From Bolinopsis microptera (taxonomy: Eukaryota; Ctenophora; Tentaculata; Lobata; Bolinopsidae): a stretch of 64,000 nucleotides of DNA. Positions 25,425 through 39,068 of the stretch are shown here, piece by piece; the first letter of the stretch is position 1; each line of letters opens with the position of its first letter. The notes beneath the pieces were generated by a model. It was not told the DNA's origin, searched no databases, and was given only the letters and a program-made list of their open reading frames with translations. The DNA is taken from positions 11,683,453 to 11,747,452 of the forward strand of contig NC_087084.1 of NCBI RefSeq assembly GCF_026151205.1, in the 5' to 3' direction. A program made the position numbers and the translations under genes.

Positions 25425-28400
25425 ACCCGTAAGAACCTGTGTTTACCCTACTTTTAAATGGGTTTTTTCTCACTTTAACTTTTTAAGACACTCCTGACAT
25501 CCTGTCTCCGCTGCTAAAACATATACTCCTGTAGAGCTGAAGGGTACGAGAATCGTGTAGTGTGAAAGAAATGAACGCTCTATGATCGCTATTATCCCTA
25601 AAATGAATCCTCCTTAGTGTTTGCTAAAAATAACCTAAAAACAACCTAAAAACACTCCTAACGACTAACGACTATTGGCCAATGACATATACATAAAATA
25701 ATAATACATGACATTAGTACTGAATAGTAGCATTGTTTTATGAGTTTATTCGCAATTAAACCGCTATGATCCTTTTTTTCACATAAACCATTTATTATTG
25801 AGTAAGGAGCCAAATTGGACAAGACTAGATCAGCAATAAAAATACGCCTACGGTAGATTATGCTGCAGCGTTTTCTATTTGATGGTGTTCTCGATGGATC
25901 CTGTTCGGCCGAGAGTTAAATTAATATTAAGTAATACAACGTGGTCTTTACAATTACATATGATCCCACAGCACCATTTCTGACAGAGAGGAACGGTTCT
26001 CTTATGAAGCTCTTATACGGCTGAGAGTTGAGACTCTTCGGCCGCAGCTCCGTACAAAACAGGACTCTACGGCGTAGAGATGTGAAAAGAAAAGCAACAA
26101 AACCATTTCCTATTTTTTGGATCTGTTGCGGTAGAAGCTGGAAGATGTGGAGGAATCGAAATCGAATGATGCGATTCTGCCGTTAATAAATTAGCCAAAC
26201 ACATTGCACCTTCGAAAGAGTGCAATATTTCTTAATGCAATAAAACTGACTTTTAGTTTTAAAGGACACTCCCTTGCCCTATCTAGTGTGACCATGGGCA
26301 TTAAATATAAAATTAAACCTATTTTTATCGAAAATAGGAATATTTTTTGTTTCCTCCGTCCCGTTTATTTCACATATCCACGCCGGAGTATTTAGTACGG
26401 TGCGGCCGTACGGCGTAGAGTCTCACGTCGTAAATTCCGCGGACCCCCTTTGCGCCACAAATACGAAATATCAGGTTTAACATAACCTTAGCCTTCAGTG
26501 GACACCAAATTTAAAGCAGAATTAAAAGATTACAGACGTACCAGACGTAACCGCAGACGTAATGGGTGCAAGTTGTGTTATTAACAGGTCTGAAGTCTGC
26601 TACTCATTATGTCCAATTTGTTTCACGCCTCTGAGCAGTAAACTGCCCCTGATCAACTCAAATGATCACGTGCAGTTTCTAATGCCAACTGCCAATTGGT
26701 CTCCTGTGAGTGTGAATTGTAAATTACCTGGCCCTGATTGATAAACGGTTTCCTCATGAAGACGCCGCATGCAGATATCAAGATATCTTCTCGGGGTTAT
26801 AACAGATCCGATCAGTACCGGGCAACTATAATAACCGGAGATAAACATGAGCGTACTTTGCCAGACGGTTCCTGGCCTGCAAGCAGCCTGGCCAGCGCGT
26901 GTCCCATATTAGTCCTGGACCTTGAGCTCTTGCGGTCGCAACGTGAGACAAATCCTATAGACCAGCTGGTGTTAATACTTTAATTAAATACTCATTCGGG
27001 TCCAATACTAATACCCTAATAAATCAAACACAGCCGGATATTGTACCAAATTTAAATTTCGGTCGGCTTCTAAATCAAATTTCGTGCTGTTAAAGCCCAA
27101 AACACACACCTTCATACAGGGAGGACCAAACCCCCCTGTACTTAAATTTAGAAATTTTTACCTGTTGAGGATTGGCGGGAAAAAGTGCAAAACCTGGAGG
27201 TTACCCTAAAAAGTAAACTTTATTCCTCATAATTTAATATTTTGGATATGTTATGAGAACCTCCATAACATCACAAAGTAAAGGTTGAAAGTTTAGTTTC
27301 GGTAATTTAAAGAAGGTCATGTGACTCACAATCAAAACCACGTGACGTCATCACACCACGTGACGTCATCACACCACGTGACGTCATTAGTCTGCGTTGT
27401 GCTCTATCAGATAATCTGGAGTTGTGCTTGGTTAACTTCCGGCAGGTTAAATTTAAATAACAGTTGTAGTTGGTAGTACGTCCAAACCGATCAAAAATGT
27501 ACGCAAGTTTTTAGCAGCCACTGTTTTTAGTTTTTAAATATTTGCTAATTTAATGCCAATTTTGGTCAACAACTTGTGACCATATATAATTAGTTAAACC
27601 AAACGGTGCTGTTACTTAAATTGTTTAAATTTTTTAATTGTACCCCAAAGATTTCGAGGTTGCAGAGTGCAAATTGCATTCATCTGATTGAAACTATAAT
27701 TTAAATAACCATGAAAGAAATTTGATTAAAATTGCCACCCCTTGCACCCTGTGTTATTAATGAAGTCGAAAAATGAAGTTCAAAAGATGTAAAAATGTTT
27801 TCATGGCAATCGAAAATTCTAACACGAACGAACTTTAACTTTTTTCGGACAAGCGCCTCCTCCGGAATGCGAAATCTAATTTTGAGAAAATGACTTAGAG
27901 AGGGGACAAATACAAAATACAGATCAAGATGGTCACCACGTCCAACAAAATGAACGAAAATGCCAAGAATAGTGCCCAGTATAATTAAAGGGGTATTACC
28001 GCGTAACAGCCCGCTAATACCTGCCCTATAATAGCCGGCTAATACCTGCCCTAATAGCTGGTTAATAGCCGGTTAATAACCGGTTGGTATTGTACCTATT
28101 TGCTGATGAAATTCTGGTGAAATATTTTGGTCGTGCAAATGGAATAATGTCATGATTATTTGAGCTTGGATAGAAATCCTGGTGAAATATCCTTTCGTGC
28201 AAATGGAATAAAGGAATAATGACTGAAATACCAAACAATTTCACATAAACTACCTTAAACGTTTAATGAGTCAATCACCTAATGCATATCCTGGTCTCAC
28301 AAAATCAGCAACTAATACTAAAAAGCTAAATCATCCTGCTGCAACTTCCAGCTAATGAAATCAACCCAATGAAGCAATGCCTGCGTGTGGTGGGTAGATC

Positions 28401-28435
28401 GCTCTCATTACTCATTAGGTTATCTAACACTATAT
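25425..28435. other. No gene recognised
   Basis: Unique AT-rich sequence apart from the E-box/CRE units at 27340 and small CCGGCTAATACCTGCCCTAA repeats near 28010-28080. Confidence 0.5.
27340..27388. repeat. E-box/CRE minisatellite, 18-bp units
   Basis: Three near-identical units of CACGTGACGTCATCACAC, fusing an E-box (CACGTG) and a CRE core (TGACGTCA). Confidence 0.75.
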
Positions 28436-28439
28436 ATAA

Positions 28440-29979
28440 TCACCTTAATAACACCAGAATGTGTGTGTGTGTGTGTGTGTCTGTCTGTCTGTCTGTCTGT
28501 CTGTCCGTGTGTAATTTCCGGTCGGTTATACAAAAAAAACGGTAAGAGTTACGGGACTGATTTTTTCGGTATAGTGTCGACAAAACTCTGATGAAGCCCA
28601 TAGGAAATTTTTTTTAAATCGGCCGATGGTAAGTGGTTTAATTGATAGTTTTGTACCACAAATGTTACATAAAATTGCGTGAGCAGAACGGCAAGAGTTA
28701 CGGGGCTTGCTCTCTCTCTCTCTCATTACTGTGTAATATGTTATAGCTGCATTTAAGTAGCGTCATAATTGGATTACCCCGGAAGATTCGCTGTAATGTT
28801 ATACCTTAAGCTTATTAGAGGAGGGGGGACTGTTAGTGTTTGGGGTCTGTTTGGACTGCAGAGAGAGAGAGAGAGAGAGAGTTCATACGACAATGTTATG
28901 CGTGTTTTCAAATATAATATGCGGGTGTGGTGCGGAGTTAACAAGGGTTAATTTCTATAACGATTTAAATAAAATAGAAAGCGGTTCAAGACGGGAGTGA
29001 TGAGGTGTAATACTCGGTGTTCAGACCTTATGATCATGGAGTGTGGTGCCTCATGGCTAATAATGACTTAATTATCCACAAGAAATAACTGATTATGAGA
29101 TTATTGTTTAAGGAACTATTGGGTCACCTAATGCGGGTTTTGACTCAGCGGGTAATTACTCCTACCCTTTTTAACTGCGGCAGTGAAATCCCGGCCGTAG
29201 GCCGGGTTACACTAGTCACCTTAATAACACCAGAATGTGTGTGTGTGTGTGTGTGTGTCTGTCTGTCTGTCTGTCCGTGTGTAATTTCCGGTCGGTTATA
29301 CAAAAAAAACGGTAAGAGTTACGGGACTGATTTTTTCGGTATAGTGTCGACAAAACTCTGATGAAGCCCATAGGAAATTTTTTTAAAAATCGGCCGGTGG
29401 TAAGTGGTTTTATTGATGGTTTTGTACCACAAATGTTACATAAAGTTGCTTGAGCAGAACGGCAAGAGTTACGGGGCCTGCTCTCTCTTTCTCTCGCTCT
29501 CTCTCATTACTGTGTAATATGTTATCTGCTGCATTTAAGTAGCGTCATAATTGGATTAGCCCGGAAGATTTGCTGTAATGTTATACCTTAAGCTTATTAG
29601 GGGAGGGAGTACTGTTAGTGTTTGGGGTCTGTTTGGACTGCAGAGAGAGAGAGAGAGAGAGAGTTCATACGACAATGTTATGCGTGTTTTCAAATATAAT
29701 ATGCGGGTGTGGTGCGGAGTTAACAAGGGTTAATTTCTATAACGATTTAAGCGGTTCAGGACGGGAGTGATGAGGTGTAATACTCGGTGTTCAGACCTTA
29801 TGATCATGGAATGTGGTGCCTAATAATGATTAAATTATCCACAAGAAATAACTGATTATGAGATTATTGTTTAAGAAACTATTGGGTCACCTAATGCGGG
29901 TTTTGACTCAGCGGGTAATTACTCCTACCCTTTTTAACTGCGGCAGTGAAATCCCGGCCGTAGGCCGGGTTACACTAGT
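28440..29979. repeat. Tandem duplication of an element of about 770 bp
   Basis: Copy 1 28440-29215, copy 2 29216-29979. Both start TCACCTTAATAACACCAGAA, run through (GT)n-(GTCT)n, GTAATTTCCGGTCGGTTATA and a (GA)n tract, and end CCGTAGGCCGGGTTACACTA-GT. They differ by microsatellite length and small indels. Confidence 0.8.
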
Positions 29980-30749
29980 ATATATATATGGGTAAACTAG
30001 ACCTGCATAAGACAGGGGAACAGCCCATAGCAGGGTAACCAGGATGGCACGGTACCCAAAAACCTGATTACCTAGCACGGATAAAAAGGTAACAATAGGT
30101 AAAGATAGATAACAATTATACTATACCAGTATAAGATGCATAGTTCAGAAAGATCAAACCGGGTTGTTCCTTCTGTTCGTCTTTTAAAAGAATCCATAGA
30201 TGACTGCCGTCGCGTAGAGAGACAAGCATTGGGTCAAGCTAGAAGTGCCATTTGTCCAGTGGACTTGAGCCCTTCGAACTGACTGGATAACAGGACCTGT
30301 TGCAAGTCTAAGGGCAAACAGAGGAGGGTTATCTAACACTACTACTACTATCTAATACGTATTAGTAATAGGTGGATCAATCACTGACCAGCTAATTGAT
30401 TTGATCAACCACCGACCTACTTTGCGGTGCTCCTCTTACTTACTTATCGCCTCTCCCAAGATTAGGCTTCTTAATCAGGATTACCGGTCTATTAGAACCC
30501 TGTTGCTGTTATCTTGACACTGTCTCAAAGAAGCGGGAGTGGGAAGAGGGAGGGAACTACTTGGTGGTTCTTATCTGATTCTTATCTTCTTATTTGGTTC
30601 ATATTTGATTCTGGTGGTCATTAGAAGTTGTGATCGTCACAACTCACAATATGCTTGTGTCTGCAGGCCTGGGTGTAATTCATTCTTGAGAAAGGAGTAA
30701 GCCTTGAGAATTATCTTTTATTGACAATTTTTGATCAGTGATAGCCGGA

Positions 30750-32851
<2,102 letters not shown>

Positions 32852-33073
32852 TCGTTAATCTATTTTTTATCTTTTTGCTCATTAACATATTATGCTGTAT
32901 TCATTTCGAGTTATGAAATGTTCGAGTCTCCTACATTCATTTAGCTCTTATAACTCTAACTCTTAGGCACGCACTTCATTTCAATATTTTGTTGCTTGCA
33001 TGCAAAGTTCAAGTAAGCAAGTATAGCATTAGCAGGACTTGTTAATATAATTTTATATTTGCACTAAAATTAT

Positions 33074-33493
33074 GAAAAGCGTGTCTTTCATTGAAAATTA
33101 AAGGTGATTCAATTTGATTATTAAATAATTTTTGATCGCAAATGACAATCGATTTTGTCATATTTTACTAACAATTGTTGTCTGTATGTGGGCGATAAAA
33201 TGATAAGTTCAACTCCTTGACCCAAGCTGCTTAATCAAGTTATAAAAAAAATTGGTAATTCGGTAATCTGCCGATGCACATCTGAAAAGCGTGTCTTTCA
33301 TTGAAAATTAAAGGCGATTCAATTTGATTATTAAACAATTTTTGATCGCAAATGACAATCGATTTTGTCATATTTTACTAACAATTGTGGTCTGTATGTG
33401 GGCGATAAAATGATAAGTTCAACTCCTTGACACAAGCTGCTTAATCAAGTTATAAAAAAAATTGGTAACTCGGTAATCTGCCGATGCACATCT
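33074..33493. repeat. Tandem duplication, 210 bp x2
   Basis: Copies 33074-33283 and 33284-33493 begin GAAAAGCGTGTCTTTCATTG and end CTGCCGATGCACATCT, with a few substitutions. The second runs straight into the 12-bp minisatellite. Confidence 0.85.
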
Positions 33494-33800
33494 TGGGCAC
33501 ACCTCGGGCACACCTGGGGCACAAACTCGGGCACACCTGGGGCACAAAGCACACCTCGGGCACACCTCGGGCAGAACCACCTGGGGCACACCTCGGGCAC
33601 ACCTCGGGCATGGTAATTGGGAAACCTTGGGAAAACAACCTGGGCACACCCGGGGCACATCTCGGGCACATCTCGGGCATATCTGGGGCACACCTCGGGC
33701 ACACCTGGGGCACACCTCGGGCACACCTCGGGCATACCTCGGGCACACCTCGGGCACAAAGCACACCTCGGGCACACCTCAGGCAGAACCACCTGGGGCA
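33491..33800. repeat. GC-rich 12-bp minisatellite (GGGCACACCTCG)
   Basis: About 25 units of GGGCACACCTCG/GGGCACACCTGG with interspersed GGGCAGAACCACCTGG variants. It joins directly to the Merlin transposase remnant. Open frames in it on both strands are repeat artefacts. Confidence 0.85.
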
Positions 33801-33805
33801 CCACC

Positions 33806-34183
33806 TTCTTGGTGGAGTGCACAGACAACAAACTGAACCACCACACTCTTCTTCGTCTAATCAAGCAACACGTCACTCCTGGGACTATCATCCTTACCGA
33901 CAAGTGGAAGGGGTACAACGCCCTCCGACACCACGGCTACACCCACTTGGTCGTAAACCACAGCAGAGGCTTCGTCGACCCCGTCACCGGTGTTCATACG
34001 AATACATGTGAGGGCATGTGGTTTCACGCCTAGAGGCATATGCTACGAGGACATGGCAGGACGCGAAGAGACTCCTCAGCCCTCTTCATCGCCCTCTGGC
34101 TGAGAAGGAACCACCTGACCCGCTCCGGCCCTTCCGTCAGAAGATATTTTAACCAGGAGCTCCGGCCCGCAGTTGATGCGTAG
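33806..34183 (+). pseudogene. Merlin-type (IS1016/ISXO2-like) DDE transposase, C-terminal remnant
   Basis: The frame reads FLVECTDNKLNHHTLLRLIK, TPGTIILTDKWKGYNAL, VNHSRGFVDPVTGVHTN, CEGMW, and after a TAG at 34031-34033 goes on with RHMLRGHGRTRRDSSALFIA to a stop at 34181-34183. TD-x-W-x2-Y, VNHS-x-FVDP-x-TGVHTN and the EG-x-W Glu block are hallmarks of the ISXO2-like/Merlin transposase domain. The N-terminal half, including the first catalytic Asp, is gone and replaced by the 12-bp minisatellite. The TAG and the truncation make this copy inactive. Confidence 0.8.
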
Positions 34184-34234
34184 AATTTTTGATTAGAATG
34201 TGTTTATAGTAAACTATTTATTAATAGTTTTGTA

Positions 34235-34480
34235 AATATACAGATCACAGTGCTGGCAAGCACGACCGGTGCATTTATTGTGGGTATACTATGTACCCCC
34301 TTTACTATTATACCCCCTTTACTATTATACCCCCTTTGGTACACGTTACAAGCTTCTTTCGTGCACGCGAAGCGTGCACTCCGGCCGGAGGCGGCGGCCG
34401 AAGGCCGCCGCCTCCGGCAGGAGTTTTTCAGGCATTAAGACTCATCGGAAGTCGTTCAGCAGATTTATTTTTAGTTCAAA
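34235..34480. repeat. Dispersed repeat with GC-rich palindromic insert
   Basis: GTGCTGGCAAGCACG...GGAGTTTTTCAGG...AGACTCATCGGAAGTCGT is also present, shorter, at 10400-10475 (GTGCTGGCAAGCACGGCAGG, AGACTCATCAAAAGTCGT). This copy holds three CCCCCTTTACTATTATA repeats and a palindrome around GGCGGCGGCCGAAGGCCGCC. Confidence 0.6.
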
Positions 34481-34489
34481 ACATTCTAA

Positions 34490-36330
34490 TTTGATGTCAA
34501 AGATGACAGGAATAATCTAAGTAAACTATAGGTAAAAATATAATATTAATCATAAGCTAAAATGTACTAATCTTTGTATTCTAAATGGGGAAAAAGAAGA
34601 AACATTGTCAGTCAGTCGAGAAAATTGTCAGTCAGGCTATATGGCAGCTTTGTAGATGTTGTGACTATGCTAGTAGTGGTCCCAGGCTTGCGACTGGAAT
34701 TGCGGTGTTAAATCGATTTAATGGTACCAACGATCCACCTCCCACTTGTTGTTTGGTACTTAGCATTAATAGTGTTAGCTGTAGCCATTTATAGCAAGAA
34801 TCTTAAAACTAAAGGGGATGACAAGGAAAAGAGGAAGGAAAAAGAATAACGGGACAAACAATTAATTAAAGTATTTATAGGAGCATTAGATATTGTAATT
34901 ACAAGCTTCAATAATAAATCACTGACTAAAACTTCTAATTAAAATGACACTTGGTACGCTCGCCCATTTTCACTGGTCAGTCTGAACTTCGGTTTAGCAC
35001 GTTGTACACTTATTCACCTAAGTTTCAGAATTTTTTCAGTTTAGCAGAGTTAGTTATGTTGAGATTTTTAAGAAATTTGCATAAAATACTCGCCAGCACT
35101 GTTATACGAAATTCGGTAAAAAACCCAAAATCGCCATATTCAGGTGCCTTAAAAACCATGTTAAAATCGAGTTAGAGATCTGAAATTTTTCAAGGCGTCT
35201 AGACGTTGACTAAATCGACTGCAAAAAAAGTTTCAGGTTTCAGGAACATCGGGAAGTGGGTTTTCTAGAACCCCTGTTTTACGACAGATTGTCGTGAAAT
35301 ATACATATATATATATCAGGGATAGACGCTTTGCCAGTCAATTGTAACCTGTATTTAAGTGTCCATAGATTCAAAAGTATAAAAGATACAGCCATTTCCG
35401 ACCACAGGTCTTGCAAATAATTGTTTACACTTTAGTTTACATTGTATACAAAAATTATTTGACGTCATAAACACCCTTTGATGACGTCATCAAGTTTACC
35501 GTTTTTAAAACTTGATTTTTGACAAAGTAATAACTTTTAAAATTAATTTTACACCATTAAGGAGTAATTTAATTCAAAATCTGAGGAAATTTTTACCTTA
35601 GATAATTGTTCAAGCATTCTGAAAATCTACCGGAAAGTTTTTCTAGCTTGCTCCTTCATAAAGATATTCGTCATTAAAGTTTGTGCTTTTTTGAAGAATT
35701 ATTTTATAAAAACGTCAATTTTGCGATTTAGTATTCTCTGGTGTTGGGCCATGCCTTGGGTTGTGGAGCTCAGTTCTGCTTCCTATAGGTATAAATTGTG
35801 CATTAGGCTAGTTTTAAAGTTGAAAATCAAAAAGTTGCACACGTGGGGACACGCCCAAATTGATAGAAAATTGCTAAAATCACTGAAAATTGCTGTTTTC
35901 GTCATTTTCTGTCAACTTTAGAGTGCCGTTGTGATTACAGTTCTTCTTGAAATACTTTGAAACTTTGCATGCTTATCAAACTATAAATAAAACAATTACA
36001 TGCAAAACTTTACGGCGATTCAATATTGGATGCGCACGCAACGTCCGCTCAAAGTTTGCACGTGCGAAAGGTGAGAATTTTGCTCATTCGTGATTTCCAA
36101 CAAATTCTGCTTTGCCACGACAGTTTAATGTCATTATATATGAATTTAATGCCAACTTGAATGAGTATTAAGTGGCATATTCAGTCAGTGATCGACCGAT
36201 ATGCTTCCCTAAACACAAGGAAATGTTTTTAAAGGAAAAATTTCGAAATCGTTGAAACTTCCTCCTTATTAATGAAGATATCAGTTTATATTTCGACTTT
36301 ATAAAGTACCCTGACATTATAATCAAAAAG
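34490..36330. other. No gene recognised
   Basis: AT-rich sequence with short frames (<80 codons) and no recognisable motif. Confidence 0.5.
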
Positions 36331-36337
36331 AGATGAT

Positions 36338-36853
36338 ATTTTACCAAAACCCATAATCATGGGTAGAGTGGACCGCTGCCAGTGTCTCTCTTTCCCAAAC
36401 AAAAGGAAATGATATTAATTTGATTGACCGTTCTCAAATGAAAAATGATACCGAGAATGAAATCGGTCGCTCGCTTTTCCCATTCATTTACAATTGTAAT
36501 AGATTAAGAAGAACTGCCCAAAGGCAGCTGTACTCGGCAATAAAGATTCGATAAACTTCAGCTTATTCAATAAGTTATAACTACCACCCTTGTCCCTTAC
36601 CCCGAAATACTAGGTATCGACCCGAACGCAACCCAAAGAGATTTTTACAGCATCTGATTGATGTCATCAATCGAAACTAATTTATACAATTCGTAAGCCG
36701 TGAATGAATGGGAAAAGCGAGCGACCGATTTCATTCTCGGTATCATTTTTCATTTGAGAACGGTCAATCAAATTAATATCATTTCCTTTTGTTTGGGAAA
36801 GAGAGACACTGGCAGCGGTCCACTCTACCCATGATTATGGGTTTTGGTAAAAT
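36338..36853. mobile_element. Inverted-repeat element, 151-bp near-perfect arms
   Basis: Arms 36338-36488 and 36703-36853 (ATTTTACCAAAACCCATAAT and complement) around a 214-bp centre. TGAT flanks both outer ends, a possible 4-bp duplication. No coding capacity. Confidence 0.7.
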
Positions 36854-37099
36854 TGATTATGTAATATATTGCTTACAGTTTAATGAAATTATTATGTACA
36901 GTTATGGACAGTTCAATCGTGTTTTTCACTTGTTCGTTAATAAATAAATATTAGATATGTGTCTCTGAAAATTATATTGCTCATATATATTATATTGCGA
37001 TAGTATAATACTAGTATAATACTATCGCAAATATAAGTAGGTAGTAAATGATATCATTGAGGTTAGTAGCCTAGCCATAATTCATATTGCCCGAATGAC

Positions 37100-37225
37100 C
37101 GTGCCCCAGGTGGTTTTGCCCAAGATGTGCCCCAGGTGGTTCTGCCCGAGGTGTGCCCGAGGTGTGCTTTGTGCGCCAGGTGTGCCCGAAGTGTGCCCCA
37201 GATGTGCATCGGCACTCGGCAGATT
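37100..37225 (-). repeat. Inverted second locus of the 12-bp minisatellite
   Basis: On the minus strand it reads CGGTAATCTGCCGAGTGCCG, ATGCACATCTGGGGCACA and further GGGCACACC units, the same junction of 210-bp repeat end and minisatellite as at 33.48 kb but reversed, 3.7 kb away. Confidence 0.7.
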
Positions 37226-37297
37226 ACCGAAAAATATATATTTTTTAAACACAGATATGATATGATAAGGATCAGTAAACCAACTCAAATACTGCCA

Positions 37298-37385
37298 TTA
37301 TCTGGGGACCTCAGGTTATTATGTTCATAACATATAGTATAGACATTCGGGGGAATTATATGACAGGCTAAGCGTCGCCCAGTAA
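37298..37385 (-). mobile_element. Tiny MITE (copy d) with 9-bp target duplication
   Basis: Ends TTATCTGGGG and GCCCAGTAA, flanked by ATACTGCCA at 37289-37297 and 37386-37394. Internal features shared by the family: CCTCAGG, TTCATAA, GACAGGCT. Confidence 0.75.
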
Positions 37386-37450
37386 ATACTGCCACTGTGC
37401 AGTGCATGCGGTTATACGGAATTTTCTGCAGAGATCTGCTTATTGAGTTA

Positions 37451-37530
37451 TTACCTGGGGACCTCAGGCTATTATGTTCATAAACAGAATAGAGATTAGG
37501 CGGAATGACAGGCTGAGCGCGGCCCAGTAA
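37451..37530 (-). mobile_element. Tiny MITE (copy e) with 9-bp target duplication
   Basis: An 80-bp element with ends TTACCTGGGG and GGCCCAGTAA, flanked by ATTGAGTTA at 37442-37450 and 37531-37539. It lies 65 bp from copy d in the same orientation. Confidence 0.8.
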
Positions 37531-37561
37531 ATTGAGTTATTGTGACAGATCATGCTATAAT

Positions 37562-37676
37562 AAAATATTGAGGGGTCCGGTTAAGCTAAGTTAGGGATAA
37601 TATATAGTGATATATACTGAGTATATATCACTATATATTATCCCTAACTTAGCTTAACCGGACCCCTCAATATTTT
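37562..37676. repeat. Perfect 55-bp-arm palindrome with 5-nt loop
   Basis: AAAATATTGAGGGGTCCGGT on the left and its complement on the right, arms 37562-37616 and 37622-37676, loop CTGAG. No mismatch seen. Confidence 0.8.
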
Positions 37677-37689
37677 GCATTATTCTTGT

Positions 37690-38140
37690 GCTTTTCAAAT
37701 GTGTTTGCAAAATCCACAATTACCACGTCTTGTTTACCACCTTTTTACCACATTGATTTTCCGCAAATAAGTCAACTTCTGAATATCTAAAAAGATTCTA
37801 GTTTAAAGCAGTGTGCGTTAGAAAACAAAGAAGAAAAACTTTTTTTAACGACTTTTAATAAAGAAATTATTTAATTAATCGATTAAATAATTACTATTAG
37901 TAATTTTTTTCCAAATATTTCAAAAATATAGTCTGATAAAAAATGTTTATAATTACGTAAAACGTATGATGAACTAATTTTAATAAATTTTGTGAACATT
38001 TTCACTTTCAATATTTTGGACTAGTACAATTCTCGAAATTTTTAAAGAATAGCCACTATTTTCCACTTTTTTACCGCATTGAATCTCCGCTAATAAAACG
38101 ACTTCTGAATCTGAATGTCGTAGAAGGTTCTAGATTTGAT
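37690..38140 (+). repeat. Partial copy of the 39069-39893 interior
   Basis: Shares AAATCCACAATT, CTTTTTACCAC, TTTCCGCAAATAAGTCA, GAAAACAAAGAAGAA and ATTTCAAAAATATAGTCTGA with 39190-39510, in the same order and orientation. Confidence 0.65.
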
Positions 38141-38339
38141 TGGGTAATCAATGATTACCTAATCGCTAATCACGTGACAGGGTGCTAGGATACCGTTATT
38201 GGGCTTTCTGCACGATTCCCATAGACGTTTGGAGGGAGTAAAATTACATTATATAATTAAATGTGCAAAATCTAAAAATGAAATTCGGACGAATACTGTG
38301 TTCCCTGTATTATATTTATATTACATATATATATTATAT

Positions 38340-38646
38340 ATACAAAATGAAACGACCGGTTGAGTCAGACAAATGTTTCAATCATGATACAAAACCATGA
38401 TATCATCAGTGACAACTGAGGTATAGGAACTAAAATCAAAATTACAAAGCTAAAATTTAACATAAACAATCACTCGTGAAACAATACTACTACCCCTAGT
38501 ATTGTTTCACGAGTGATTGTTTATGTTAAATTTTAGCTTCGTAATTTTGATTTTAGTTCCTATACCTCAGTTGTCACTGATGATATCATGGTTTTGTATC
38601 ATGATTGAAACATTTGTCTGACTCAACCGGTCGTTTCATTTTGTAT
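38340..38646. mobile_element. Near-perfect foldback, 149-bp arms, 9-nt loop
   Basis: Arms 38340-38488 and 38498-38646 (ATACAAAATGAAACGACCGG and complement), loop ACTACCCCT. The only arm mismatch I saw is AAAGCT against AGCTTC. No coding capacity. Confidence 0.8.
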
Positions 38647-39068
38647 CTAGCTCTCGGCTTGCCGATTGAGCACTGTAAGCAGACGACGCCACCCACAATA
38701 ATTATATTATATATATATTACAGTCCGCTCTGAAGAATGCATATATTCCTGAATAATCGCATATTATCCTCGATAACTCACTTTGTGAGTTTCTGCTAGG
38801 GTAAAGATAGGTACCTAACAATTAATTCTCTGTAGCTTCGCGTCCATCGTTATGATCGTACGATTTTTTATTGAATAAAGTTTGCTTTTATTATAATTGT
38901 AGGGATTTCAATATATCGATTGGGTGCAACTGTCGTATCTGATCAAGCAGTTTTTTAATTGTTTTTGACAGGGGTGTAGGAAGAGGGGGGAGGGGGCCAG
39001 GGGGCCATCGCCGCCACATAAAATCTGTGCAAGGGGCCAAAAACCACTTTTCTCCACGTTTCATGCTA

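Noticed and set aside
33419-33918. Open frames rich in CPRCARGVPE or HLGHTSGTPRA
   Set aside because: Translations of the 12-bp minisatellite, open on both strands because the unit length is a multiple of three.
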